From NCBI GenBank assembly GCA_947311845.1, contig CAMZMU010000027.1:33185723-33249722 (forward strand): a stretch of 64,000 nucleotides of DNA, written 5' to 3'. Positions within the stretch are counted from its first letter, which is position 1; each line of letters begins with the position of its first letter. A program made the position numbers and the translations under genes. The notes under the pieces are model-generated. The model ran no database searches. It saw nothing but the letters and a program-made list of their open reading frames with translations, and was not told the DNA's origin. The DNA comes from Poa pratensis. Lineage: Eukaryota; Streptophyta; Magnoliopsida; Poales; Poaceae. Below are positions 1 through 9,965 of this stretch, piece by piece.

Positions 1-427
1 ATGTAATTTTGACCAATACTTATAATATTCTGAAATTACTTGTTAAGAAAAATCTGTGCATATGATTTAAGTTTACAATGCAAATATTTGAAACAATATT
101 GTTCACCAAAGTTTGACTTAAGGCATATGTAAAACGTTGTGTTGTGTGAACTGGAGGGAAGACAATTTAAAATCGGTGCTGAACTGATAATAGACAATTT
201 AAACTTTGTACTAGTTCGCCACTTGAAAATGTTGCCAGATAATAGAACTTCCTTAGCTTCTGTTGTTACTTGTCGACAATGGCAACTACAGTTTAAAGTA
301 GATACTTAGCAGAAACAATCTTCATTCTAGCTTGTGTTATTGTTCAAAATTATGTACTTCCTTTTACTCAGATGCACAAACTGATAATACACACAGCCCA
401 AGTAAGTTCAATATGCAACTCAGACTC
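1..427. other. Downstream flank of the receptor kinase gene
   Basis: This stretch is AT-rich and I see no coding frame in it. It lies directly 3' of the receptor-kinase stop codon (minus strand), so its right part is probably 3' UTR and polyadenylation region. No repeat with clear ends was found. Confidence 0.4.
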
Positions 428-2855
428 CTATCGACCTTCAATTATAGTAACTGCCCCGCTGTTGAATATGCTGCTGTCTGGTTTGCTTGATGACGTTTCT
501 GTTTCCATTAGAATTCTTCTAGCTGCAAAGCCAGGCTGCTTAGGGGTTGGTAATGGGACAGTATCTGTAGCAGCTAACATCAGAAGCACTTGAGACATCA
601 ATGGACGGTCATCTGGATTCTCTTGCACACACAGGAGTCCCACTCTGGTGCATTTGAGTACTTCATCGGAGTTGAACGGGCCATTCATGGTTTCATCTGC
701 TAATTCTATGCCTTTCCCTTCGTTCCATAAACTCCATGCCTGTGGAAAAAACGTGACCAAGTTATTTTGGAGTTGAACTGAGAAGCACAAATGGTATGTG
801 TTTGATGAGGTATATTCTCACATGTCCTAGAAGATTTAGGTGATTTGAGTAGGAATACACCCCTCTGTTTCTCCTACCGCTAATTATTTCCAGCAGTAGT
901 ACTCCGAAACTAAATACATCTGATTTGACTGAAAAGACTCCATCCATTGCATATTCGGGAGACATATAGCCGCTACAGAAGAGCCATATCAATATGAGTA
1001 ATACTGGAAGCTCATTTATATACTCAAATATGGTTTTCATGTTACCATACTTACTATGTCCCAACCACTTTTCGTGTATTGATTTCTGTCTCTTCACTGC
1101 CAAACATTCTTGCCATACCGAAGTCAGAAATTTTGGGTGTCATCTCCTTGTCTAGAAGAACATTACTTGCCTTCATATCTCTATGGATTATTCTGTACCT
1201 CGAGTCCTGGTGGAGATACAGTAATCCTCGAGCAATGCCTTCTATGATAGAGTATCGCGCTTGCCAATCAAGCAGGATACTGTTGGATTTTTCTGTTGAC
1301 ATATGCAAATACATGTTTTCCTCTGGGAATATTATCGGCGGATATTCAAGGTCCGAAAAGAAAGGTTGAGAGGTTACCAAATAGGAAGTAGTCCAAGCTC
1401 TTATTTGCCATATATTCATATACAAGTATCCTTTCTTGTCCACTAATGCTGTAGCCAAGAAGCCGAACAAGGTTTCGATGCTGGAGTTTAGCTATTAACA
1501 TAACCTCATTCCTGAACTCATCGAGACCCTGTACTGATGTTTTTGAAAGTGTTTTTACAGAAATTTCTTGTCCATCCTCAAGCTTACCCTGTAATTTTGA
1601 AGGAAACAGTTCCAAACTTAGACGTAGAGTAGCTGTAGATCAGGAAGTCTAGATTGCGTTACTTTTAGTTGTTTGTTCATTTAAATTTCTTGTCTTTACC
1701 TGTAACTTTAATACCCTGTACGAGAAACCTAATAGTTAGTTGCTCCATCTGGAACTGTGAGCCTCCATTCAATTGAAATATATAGATTTGCATTCCTATG
1801 GGTTTAAATTCATCCATTCGGGTGCTACTACCTTATATACCGGTCCAAAGCCACCCTCGCCGAGTTTTTTTTTGAACAGGATTCGATTACAAAGAAACAG
1901 GAAGCTCATCACACTTACAACAAGGTCCAGAAGAGCCAGAAAAACTACAAACGGACCCCGAAAAAGCGCAAAGAACACCCCGAGCCACAAGAAGAGAGCA
2001 CAATCGAATCCCTACCCGAACCCCAAGCACCTAGGCGTCGCCGGTGCCGCCGTACCTCATACCGCCGGGAAGGAGGAGCCACCACAACATGTAGAAGACC
2101 GCAAGAGCTGTCCGCCGCTGAGGGACGGAACCGAGAACCTCTGAACGCACACGGCCAGAGCTCCAGCACCCAGCAACCTCCCGTCTTCCAGCCGGCACCG
2201 TGCCGCCCAGGCCAGCCACCACCAGCCACGCACCACCTCCAGACGCCGCTCCCCTCGCCACCACGGCTGGTCGGAGCAGAAGCGTCGATGAAGAAGACCG
2301 CCAGACCCACCTGCAACAAAAAACGGGATGCCGACCTCCCGCAACACCTCACCTCGCCACCACGGCCGGCCAGAGGAGCGCAGAGAGAGGACCGCACCCG
2401 ACGAACAACCTCCACAGCCTCCCCGACAGCAGCGCCGTCGGACTGGAGAGAGAGGGGGAGGACTTATTCTTCAAAGCCGCCGGCACCTTCTCCAGCCCGA
2501 TGCCGACGGCGAAGCAAAGGAACCCTAAAAAACTGCACCTACCTACACGCACAGACGAGATCCGGAGCTTCCCCCCACGTCGCGACGCCGGAACGGCGCC
2601 GGAGACGGAGGGAAGCGGCGGATTCGCCGGCGGAGACTCGGGACACCCTTCTTTCGCTCCGATCTACTGTATCAGGGAGGGGAACGGGGAGAGAATAGAC
2701 TATACCCTCGCCGAGCTTGTTATTGATGGAGAAACCATCAGTGGCAGCTGCAATCGTCGCCAGATCAAATATTGGCAGTTCCAAGTCATCATCATGACTA
2801 CTTCCATCGTAGCGGCGGGGGTTGCTGCGTGAGCCGCCACTCCATTTACTCGATC
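428..2855 (-). pseudogene. Receptor kinase exons 4-8: juxtamembrane and protein kinase domain, exon 4 interrupted
   Basis: Exon 4 starts at 2855 and reads through a juxtamembrane segment into the glycine-rich loop. The retroposon cuts it inside LGEG; coding resumes at 1864 and reaches VYK at 1832. Exon 5 (1378-1588) holds the ATP-binding lysine in EISVK (about residue 556). Exon 6 (1055-1292) holds the catalytic loop HRDMKASN (Asp about 653) and DFG (Asp about 671). Exon 7 (822-972) carries SPEYAMDG and the [13 protein letters not shown] helix, and exon 8 (428-739) finishes the C-lobe and ends in TAG. All catalytic residues are present, so the kinase was probably active before the insertion. 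Transcripts reading into the insertion meet a stop soon after LGEG. Confidence 0.9.
1865..2703 (-). mobile_element. Non-LTR retroposon (poly(A)-tailed, 12-bp TSD) inserted in kinase exon 4
   Basis: The 839-bp block is bounded by the perfect 12-bp direct repeat accctcgccgag at 1853-1864 and 2704-2715. Its left end is a run of nine T, which is a poly(A) tail when read on the minus strand. The variable-length long TSD and the tail are signatures of LINE-machinery retroposition. The body is GC-rich, with open frames on both strands (for example 1945-2415 minus) that I do not recognise. It has no reverse transcriptase, so it is a non-autonomous or internally deleted LINE derivative, or a processed copy of an unknown transcript. 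One repeat copy encodes the LGEG of the kinase loop. Confidence 0.85.
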
Positions 2856-2972
2856 CTGCAGTCATACAAGTCAGAATAACATACATAAATACCACTTTTC
2901 CTTTTTTGCCCAGGTACGCTTGATGGAATATCATGTTACTCATGTTATATACTCAAATACACGGGATGCTAC

Positions 2973-3104
2973 CTGTTTTTCGTGCTAGCTTCATCTTTCT
3001 TGACCAGAAGAAAAATCCAGCAAGTGCTACAAGCAATGCCAGTGCGGAGATGCTGGCCACAACTGCGATCACTGTGCGTGTCTTGTTCGATTTGGTTGTA
3101 GAAC
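2973..3104 (-). CDS. Receptor kinase exon 3: transmembrane segment
   Basis: This 132-bp exon encodes residues 443-486. A hydrophobic helix (VIAVVASISALALLVALAGF) is followed by basic residues (WSRKMKLARKT), the stop-transfer pattern of a single-pass type I receptor. The acceptor AG is at 3105-3106 and the donor GT at 2971-2972. Both borders are in phase 1, matching exons 2 and 4. Confidence 0.88.
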
Positions 3105-5066
3105 CTGCGTAAGACCACGTAATGGTTAGATTGATGATGAATATGCCTTGACATTCATATCTGGAGGAATCAGGAATGTACATGTGCAGTCATCAGTGGC
3201 CCAAGAAATGCTACATGATGCTCTTGCCAAATACGCCCGAGCCTTTCAAGAGGCTGGGGGTATGCTCCCATTTCGGAAAAGAAAAATTTGCAGTACTACT
3301 TTTTATGGGGCTAGCTTAGCCGGATGCTGCTGCTATTTGGTGAGAAACTAGCAAGATGGCCCTCGCAAATGCGAGGGCATCATCTTTATCTTATTGAATA
3401 GGTCTATAGAAAATATTTGTGGTTTCAGAGGTAGTAAATGTATGGAATTCTTAATTACACGGCTCTATGTACACAAGCTATGTGATGGTAAGTAAAATAA
3501 TATGTGTAAAAATAGTTTGAACCAATTTATTTTGTTGTCGAATATTTAGTGCGATATTTTAAAAATGTCATGTCATTGTTTTGTAACATAGTAGTGCAAT
3601 TTTGATCTATTTTATTGTTTTTCTACAGCTCCACACTCTTCCATGTGATCTATAGTCGTACTCAAATGTATTATCATGTCTTTTCACACAAATAATTTCA
3701 AAACACTTTAATTAGTCATCGATTTACTACATGTTCTCTCATATGTACTTTTCCATTGATTAAAAAATTCTTCTCAACCTGTCATGAACACTTGAAATTC
3801 TTTTGGGCCCAATTCAATTACAGGCCATTAATTCTAACGCTCTTTAGTGACCATCATCATTATGTCCCAATATGTTATGTCAATTATTTGATAGATATAT
3901 CTAAAATAGTGCAAAGCAAATAAAAACATGATGGGAATGATATTTCCATTAAAATCTTTATGATTTAATTTATATCCAACAAAAATTTTGTATTTGATTT
4001 TACATAAGTTTACACTCAAACAAAATTCTAGTTTTGTCTTTTGTGTGATCAATAGAGAATCATTCTTAAGATTTATAACATTCTAATACAAAAAATCCTA
4101 CGATCAAACATTCTCCAAACTACTTTTTAAAATTACATTCACCACAAAGGGAATAGATACAATTTTTCCATACCAAGCTTGTATAGTTTTGTACAACTTA
4201 TTATCTCATAATTATGGTGTTTGATACTCATTCTTCTACAACAGCATCAGCGTTCCCTCTAGTTACCAGTTAACTCACTACTATGCACATCTTGCACGTG
4301 ATCTCTATTTTTCTGGCCGAAACCAAGTACCTTAGGAAATGAGCTAACGTTCATCATTAATTTATCGCCCTCATAAACTTTTACGAATGCTTTGTTTGAT
4401 CAAATTGCAACACTCACTGATTTTTAGTGGGGGCATTTATTACAGTTCTTAAATCAAGTCGAGCATGCATCACTTGTCTAGAGTATTTTGTACACATGTA
4501 AAATTTGTTTGTAGAGTCTGGGTGCAATATGATTTAGTACTAAAAGGCCGTTTATCGAAAAATGCATGCGTACAATATCTAGTTATTACATTCTAGTATT
4601 CTTTGTGCTGAATGCCACAAACTCCATCATTGGTTGTAGGCTTGTAGCCGCAACCGACAGAACAAAAGATTATTGGCGCTGGTCATTTTTTTTTCCTTTT
4701 GAAACCTGTTGATCGTTGCATACACAGGCGTGCAAATGTGCAATAGATTTTGGTCGTACCGTTGCATCCAAGTTTTTTTTTTTGACATTACCTGTTACCT
4801 GTTGCATCCAAGTTGTGCATGATGGATTATTAATCACGACCTTTCTCGTTATGTTTTTTCATGTCGATCGTACTTTTTTTTTGCGATTGTTTTTCGACCT
4901 TGTTGAAAGGTTACCCGTGATGGATTATGACTGCATGCGTTTTTTTTTTGCACGTACACACTACACGATCTGGTTTTGTAGGAATCCTAGGTGGGTCATT
5001 TGGACGTGAAACATCTACAGCCTATTTTTTTTCTTGAAGGTTACACGTGGTGGATTTTGACTTGTT

Positions 5067-5264
5067 TCTTGCACGTACAGAATCCCAACTCCTTAGGCAT
5101 ATGTTTTCTTTAAAAACTTCTTATGTACGTGTTGGTTATGACTTTTTGTACACGAATTAATGTTTTCTTGCACGTACAGAATCCCAACTCCTTAGGCATA
5201 TGTTTTCTTTAAAAACTTCTTATGTACGTGTTGGTTATGACTTTTTGTACACGAATTAATGTTT
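5067..5264. repeat. 99-bp tandem duplication
   Basis: Two near-identical copies lie head to tail with a period of 99 bp. The marker gcacgtacagaatccc occurs at 5071 and 5170, and both copies end in cacgaattaatgttt. It lies in the receptor-kinase intron and has no coding sign. Confidence 0.85.
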
Positions 5265-5416
5265 TACGTAACATCTTTATCTTTTAATCTCAACCGTCAC
5301 TGCTAAAATCGACGGGTTATATATTTCTTACCTATGTGGCTTAACGTGGTGCCTCGAAAAACTAACTCATTTTGCTTTAACGTGGTGCCTCGAAAAACCA
5401 ACTCATTTTGCTTTTA

Positions 5417-5573
5417 CTCCCTCCGTTTCAAAATATAAGTCGCACTACCTACTTACCAACCATGTATCTAGACATCTTTTAGTGCAAGATTCAACATGAA
5501 TCTTGCACTAAAAGATGTCTAGATACATGGTTGGTAAGTAGGTAGTGCGACTTATATTTTGAAACGGAGGGAG
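5417..5573. mobile_element. Stowaway MITE, near-perfect 157-bp palindrome
   Basis: The element starts ctccctccgtttc and ends in the reverse complement gaaacggagggag. It is flanked by TA at 5415-5416 and 5574-5575, the Tc1/mariner target. Almost the whole element is self-complementary, with arms meeting at about 5494, so a transcript would fold into one long hairpin. It lies in intron 2 of the kinase gene. Confidence 0.93.
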
Positions 5574-7156
5574 TAGTATATATAATAGATAGATGTGGTT
5601 GTCTGGCTTATTGGCTAAGCAGCTCATGGAAAGAATTAAGCGGGTGTCCTCGTAGAAGGGCAGGAAATAGGACATTCCCAGGTAAGCATCTGATAATCTT
5701 AGCTTTGGCACACGGCAGAGTGGTGCAGGGCGACTAGTCCCACCCACATTTCTTGGTTACGGGGGCGTGCCCTGACCTTCTTTGGTTGCGGGTTTCTCAC
5801 GAAGCCTCTGGCTATGCCCACGAGCTTTGCTGTGATGAACTTGTACCAGTAGTGCAGGCATACCAGGGCAGTGGCTAGCTGGAGATGTCGCGCTTGGTTG
5901 GCTCGGCGGGGCTGCGCTCCTACTGACGGGGCCGAGCCTGCGTGATCTGGGCTGGAAAGGTTCAAAGGCGCTGGCCGGGCGGCATGGCTTGCATTGGAAG
6001 CAGCAGCGCCCATTGAGGTATTTTGAACTTGGAAGTCCAAAGAGAGCCTAGATTTCATGGAGCCTGATTTTTTAAATTCAATATCACCATTTCAAAGTTT
6101 CAAAGAAATCTAAACAAAACTCCTGGATGTAGACTATGTCGAACTCTACCAGTGTGCAAAAAACCAACTTTATAATACGTCGATCGATCTGTCAATTAAC
6201 AATCGGCATCTTATCACTAGAGCTGTCCAGCATGTCCCCCTTTATCAGCCCCACGAAATTTCACCTGCCAAATGATACGATGCCCTCATGTGTCTCTTGT
6301 TCTCTACAAAGGTCATGCGACGCTAGTCTAATCGACATCAGGCATATGCCCAGCAGCGTCAAAATTAAACGCATTTGATTCCTCCATGGAAGGGGAGATC
6401 TCGTCGCATTCCCCATGTCTCCTCTGGCCTTTTCCATTGGCCGATCAACATGCCAAAGCACCGACTGTGGAGGGTGCACGTAGATGCTCGACAGGAACGT
6501 CACAAAACAAGTTGAGGTTCTTGGAACAGTCGGCGCCGACAACCAATTAGCTTGGGACGCCAAGCATGCGAGCATTCAGACGCCCTGCCTCTGATATTCA
6601 AAAGAAACGGGTAACCTTGTCGACCACTCATCCGGATGAAACTCTTTCACCCAGAGTGCTCTGGAGTTTTCGGTAACCGTGGTTACTGGAAAAATACCAC
6701 CCATAGTTACAAATCTTGACCGTGTATGAGGTGAAATCCACGGTGGGAGTGGAGATCTCATTTCGTTTCAGCGGCTGTTCTAACGTACTACTACATAATT
6801 GAGCTTTTGTTGTGGCCTCAGAAATAAAAGTTTGCTATTTTTCGGATGAGTGTATGGCCCTGCTTTTGGAAGTAAAAGAACTTGGGACCAATCTGCTCAT
6901 TGTCGAGCTTCAAAAAGCTCTTTTCACTTCCTTTCTTTCTACTGTGCCAACTTATATTTTCCACCAAAAAAAGCAGCATCGATTACAGAAAAAGCAAATT
7001 GAAAAGGATAAGACGGGCTAAAGAATGAAAAGGATATCTATCATGTTCTTCTACTGATTTACTGAATACGGAGTATTATGCTTTGCAGTTGCATGGTGGC
7101 AGTCGTATGAATGCAGCGATGCAATGCAAGTGAGTATGGCGCGCGTATGTACGTAC

Positions 7157-8565
7157 CGAGATCGGCGGCGGCGAGGCGGACGAAGAGTTCCTGTCCGAAG
7201 TCGAGGTACACGCGCAGGTCGGTGAGCGCCGAGGTCCACATGACGCAGCCCTCGCCGTTGCCCCGGCGGTCGTCGCTCACATTGCCGCTGGCGTACGCCG
7301 TGCAGGAGCAGTTCCTCAGGCACGCCTGCCGGCACTGCTCCAGGGTGAGCCCCATGTCCAGCACGCTCAGCGTCGTGTCGGGCACCTTGGCGTGCCTCAC
7401 CGTGACGAACCCGTTGCCTCCGGCGCTGCCGCTGCCGTTCCCGCCGCCGCAGCCGAGCGGCGTCGCCCGCACGCACCCGTCCCAGCCGTCCCGCAGCGTC
7501 CACGCGGCCGGCGACCTGGGGACGAAGCCGGGCAGGCAAGAGCAGACGGGCATGCTGTTGGTGTCGCACACGCCGTTGGGCCCGCACGGCGACACCGCGT
7601 CGCACTGGTCCTTGGGCGCGTACCAGTACAGGTTCCATGTCCCAGACGCCGGCACCCACGTCGACCGCTGCAGCAGCCCGTTGCTCCCCGTGATGTTCAG
7701 TCCCAGCCTCGATATGATCGACTCGTTGTGCACCTAATTAAGTCGTGAATTCAGTAGCATAAGCATTTGATTAACAAGACTAAACACTCATGAAAGCTGC
7801 TGCACCGGTACGTACATGAAAGCTGTATGTGACTTCCTGGGCGTTGTTGATGAAGCTGAACGTGAAGTCATTGTAGGTGACGGTGTCCGGCACGCCTGTG
7901 AACTGGACGCCGTCCCGGGGGCCGGAGCGCCAGGCCACCTCACCACCGTTCCAGATGAACACCTGGGGGTCGCCGGAGGTGACCATGGCCATGACCACGG
8001 GGCCCGGCGAGGGGTCCGACGGGCTCTTCCACGCCGTCAGCGTCCTGTTCCGCCCCGTCACCAAGTCCACCCCCAGCTTCATGTCCGGGAGCAGCGTGTC
8101 GGTCCGGTAGTCGAACCCCTGCCACGCCACGCCGTCGCTGCCTGCGTCGTCCGCGAGCACAAGGTTGCCGTTGTCCAGGATCCGCGCCGTGGGGCTCGCC
8201 AGCGGCGCCGATGATGCCGGCTTGACGGACCAAACGACGGTGGAGTCGTTCGACGCAATGGCTAGCGTGCCGGTGGCGGACACGGATAGCGTGGCGCCTG
8301 GGTTGGCCGCGACGTCGCCCGGGATGGGGTGCTCGCGGTTGGCCACCCACACGACCGTGCGGACGGAGACCTTGCTGTACCAGACCCCGACGAATGTGTT
8401 GTTGCCGCCCGGCGGGGTGAAGACGCCGAGCACGAACTTGGCGTCGGGCCCCGAGAGCAGCGTCTCGTTCACGGCGAGCGGGTGGCCCAGCGTGATGGTG
8501 TCCCTAGCATAGCATGCCACGGGCACGAGAACGAGGAGGAGGAGGATGCAAGCGAATGTCGCCAT
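7157..8565 (-). CDS. Receptor kinase exons 1-2: signal peptide, B-lectin, S-locus glycoprotein, EGF-like and PAN domains
   Basis: Exon 1 (7816-8565) begins with a hydrophobic signal peptide ending near ACYA, residues 1-20. A bulb-type lectin domain follows, with the family motifs VWVANRE and ILDNGNLVL. Next is the S-locus glycoprotein region, with the motifs WQGFDY, TDTLLP and WRSGP. Exon 2 (7157-7733) continues with a cysteine-rich EGF-like segment (CGPNGVCDTN, CSCLPGF) and a PAN/apple domain with paired cysteines around residues 370-430 (LRNCSCTAYA). The intron between them (7734-7815) has GT and AG ends in phase 0. Some usually conserved residues differ, for example WQGFDYRTD where most relatives have WQSFDYPTD. 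The reading frame is intact throughout. Confidence 0.92.
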
Positions 8566-8809
8566 TGCTCTGAAGTCTGAATGAACGAGTGGTGCTACCA
8601 CCGTACCACGTCACTGTGGGTTGTGCGCTGGCATTCTGGAGTCTGGACGGGAGCTGCTGGTTAGGGTGGTGGTGGAGGATTGTTGCATGTTCGTGGAGCT
8701 GCAGCGACTCGTTTTTAAGGGAACCAGAGCTCTTGGACTTTTTCTGCGGCTCTACGGTATAATGAGAAGAGCGGACAGTATAAAATGTTCACACAAGCAA
8801 CATATAGCG
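8566..8809 (-). promoter_or_regulatory. Proximal 5' region of the receptor kinase, cut off by an LTR element
   Basis: This region holds the 5' leader and proximal promoter of the kinase gene, read on the minus strand. A loose TATA-like tract (cattttatac, about 8780-8790) is possible but not convincing. The original upstream sequence continues only after the LTR retrotransposon, at 31445. An upstream ATG at 8601 is in frame with the chosen start. Confidence 0.45.
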
Positions 8810-9824
8810 TGTCGGGGGCTACCCCGGGTAGGGTCATGTTGTGGTATAAGCAAGGTCCCAGGTGTGTGCCGGGTTACAGTAAAAGCCGGCATACCTGTAC
8901 CGCAGAGGTGACCGGGGTATGAAGTTGGTGCAAACCGACATAGGAGAACCGAGGTAACCGGGCCAGAAGGGACCGAGGTACCATGCCGGTGCGAGCCGGC
9001 ATATGTTGACCGAGACATGGGATCCGAGATAAGTAATCCGAGATGTCATAACCGACATATGTATGTCGGTATCTTGAGTGTTTTCTTATGTGCAAGGAAG
9101 GTTATTCAGGAAAGGGAATCCGGCATATCCATGCCGGGTTAACGCAATGAGGTACCTTGTGTCGGCTGGAGTCAATGCTCCTGTCATGTCCCGTCTGGCA
9201 CGGGAGCGCCTGACACGGAAGCACCTGACATGGGAGCGTGCAGGAGGAGCGAGGGAACAGGTCTCCCCTAATCGCTGACCCCGGGACATCCGGGTTAAAG
9301 GCTACGAGATAGGCGTGTGCGTGCCCTGTCCTGTCCCTGGCAGCGGGTACATTCTAGCTGTGCCGTAGCGCTGCAGGGGGTGGTCATGTCACGTCTTGTC
9401 TCTGACAGGAGTAACATCATGACATATCTGTGGCATGGCTAAAGTGCACTGCGAGGGGCACTTCCGTAACTCGGTTTAGCCTATAAGTAGGGCTTCACCC
9501 CCCCTGCGTGAGGGACGGCCGGAGGATACCCTGAGACTTATTTCCCCCCGTAGCTTCATATTCTTCTTTGTGTTCATCCTCATTGTTGAGGCACACAGCT
9601 CGAGGAGCAACCTTGTATTTGTGATACCTCAGTATAGAGAGAGAGGCAGGCAGGAGTAGGGGCTTTACCTCCTCACGAGGGCCCTGAACCTGGGTAGATC
9701 TTGGTGTGCTTGTATGTTCTTTTGTGTGTGCTTCTTAGCGATCTAGCCCTCTCCCGGATCCACCAGCGTCCATTGGCCCCAACTCAAGCCATCCCATGGC
9801 ATCTGCCGTGATACCACCACGACA
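8810..9824 (+). repeat. 5' LTR of the Tat element
   Basis: This 1015-bp LTR begins tgtcgggggctacc and ends ccacgaca. A likely TATA box (ctataagtag) lies at 9481-9490, after which the retroelement transcript probably starts. Short ORFs inside it are repeated in the 3' LTR and are not genes. Confidence 0.93.
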
Positions 9825-9843
9825 GTTGGCGCCCACCATGGGG
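9825..9843 (+). promoter_or_regulatory. Primer-binding-site region of the Tat element
   Basis: The sequence directly after the 5' LTR is gttggcgcccaccatgggg, the position where a tRNA primes minus-strand synthesis. The tggcgccc core resembles plant gypsy primer sites, but I cannot name the tRNA with certainty. Confidence 0.6.
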
Positions 9844-9965
9844 ACAGCAGCGGCGCTGGCTGGTGTGATCATCTGGACGGGTTCCATCATCGACTCCAGC
9901 GAGCGCGTCGTCTCCGGGCTCATCTGCAAGCTCGGCTCGCTGAACTTCATCAGCGACAATGCAGG

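Larger units (their letters stand above)
3105..7156 (-). other. Intron 2 of the receptor kinase gene (4.05 kb)
   Basis: This intron separates the ectodomain from the transmembrane exon. It is AT-rich and contains a Stowaway MITE, a 99-bp tandem duplication, a short duplicated 38-bp unit at about 5341-5414 (ttaacgtggtgcctcgaaaa) and degenerate repeats around 4760-5060 (gatggattatgac type). A GC-richer island at 5690-6060 has a 119-codon open frame on the minus strand without any recognised domain; it may be a captured gene scrap. The donor is gtacgt at 7156 and the acceptor AG at 3105-3106. Confidence 0.75.
428..8565 (-). pseudogene. G-type lectin S-receptor-like Ser/Thr kinase gene, disrupted by a retroposon
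   Basis: This is a plasma-membrane receptor-like kinase of the S-domain (SD1/SRK) family, which binds ligands outside the cell and signals through a cytoplasmic kinase. I place eight exons with GT-AG borders: 7816-8565, 7157-7733, 2973-3104, 1832-2855 (split by an insertion), 1378-1588, 1055-1292, 822-972 and 428-739. Counting one copy of the 12-bp target duplication and leaving out the insertion, the exons sum to 2544 nt, or 848 codons with the stop, the usual length for the family. All phases agree. The start at 8565 is preferred over an upstream ATG at 8601 because it opens directly into a signal peptide. The only frame break seen is the 839-bp retroposon in exon 4, which leads to an early stop after the ATP loop, so this allele should not make a full receptor. 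A full LTR element also sits about 245 bp upstream of the start. It could be a fresh null allele rather than an old pseudogene. Confidence 0.9.

Noticed and set aside
5699..6058. 119-codon minus-strand ORF in kinase intron 2
   Set aside because: It has no domain and sits in an intron on the same strand. Possibly a captured fragment, but not supported as a gene.
8834..9289. Short ORFs on both strands at the Tat LTR start (also 30433-30905)
   Set aside because: They lie in both LTRs and show no protein motif.
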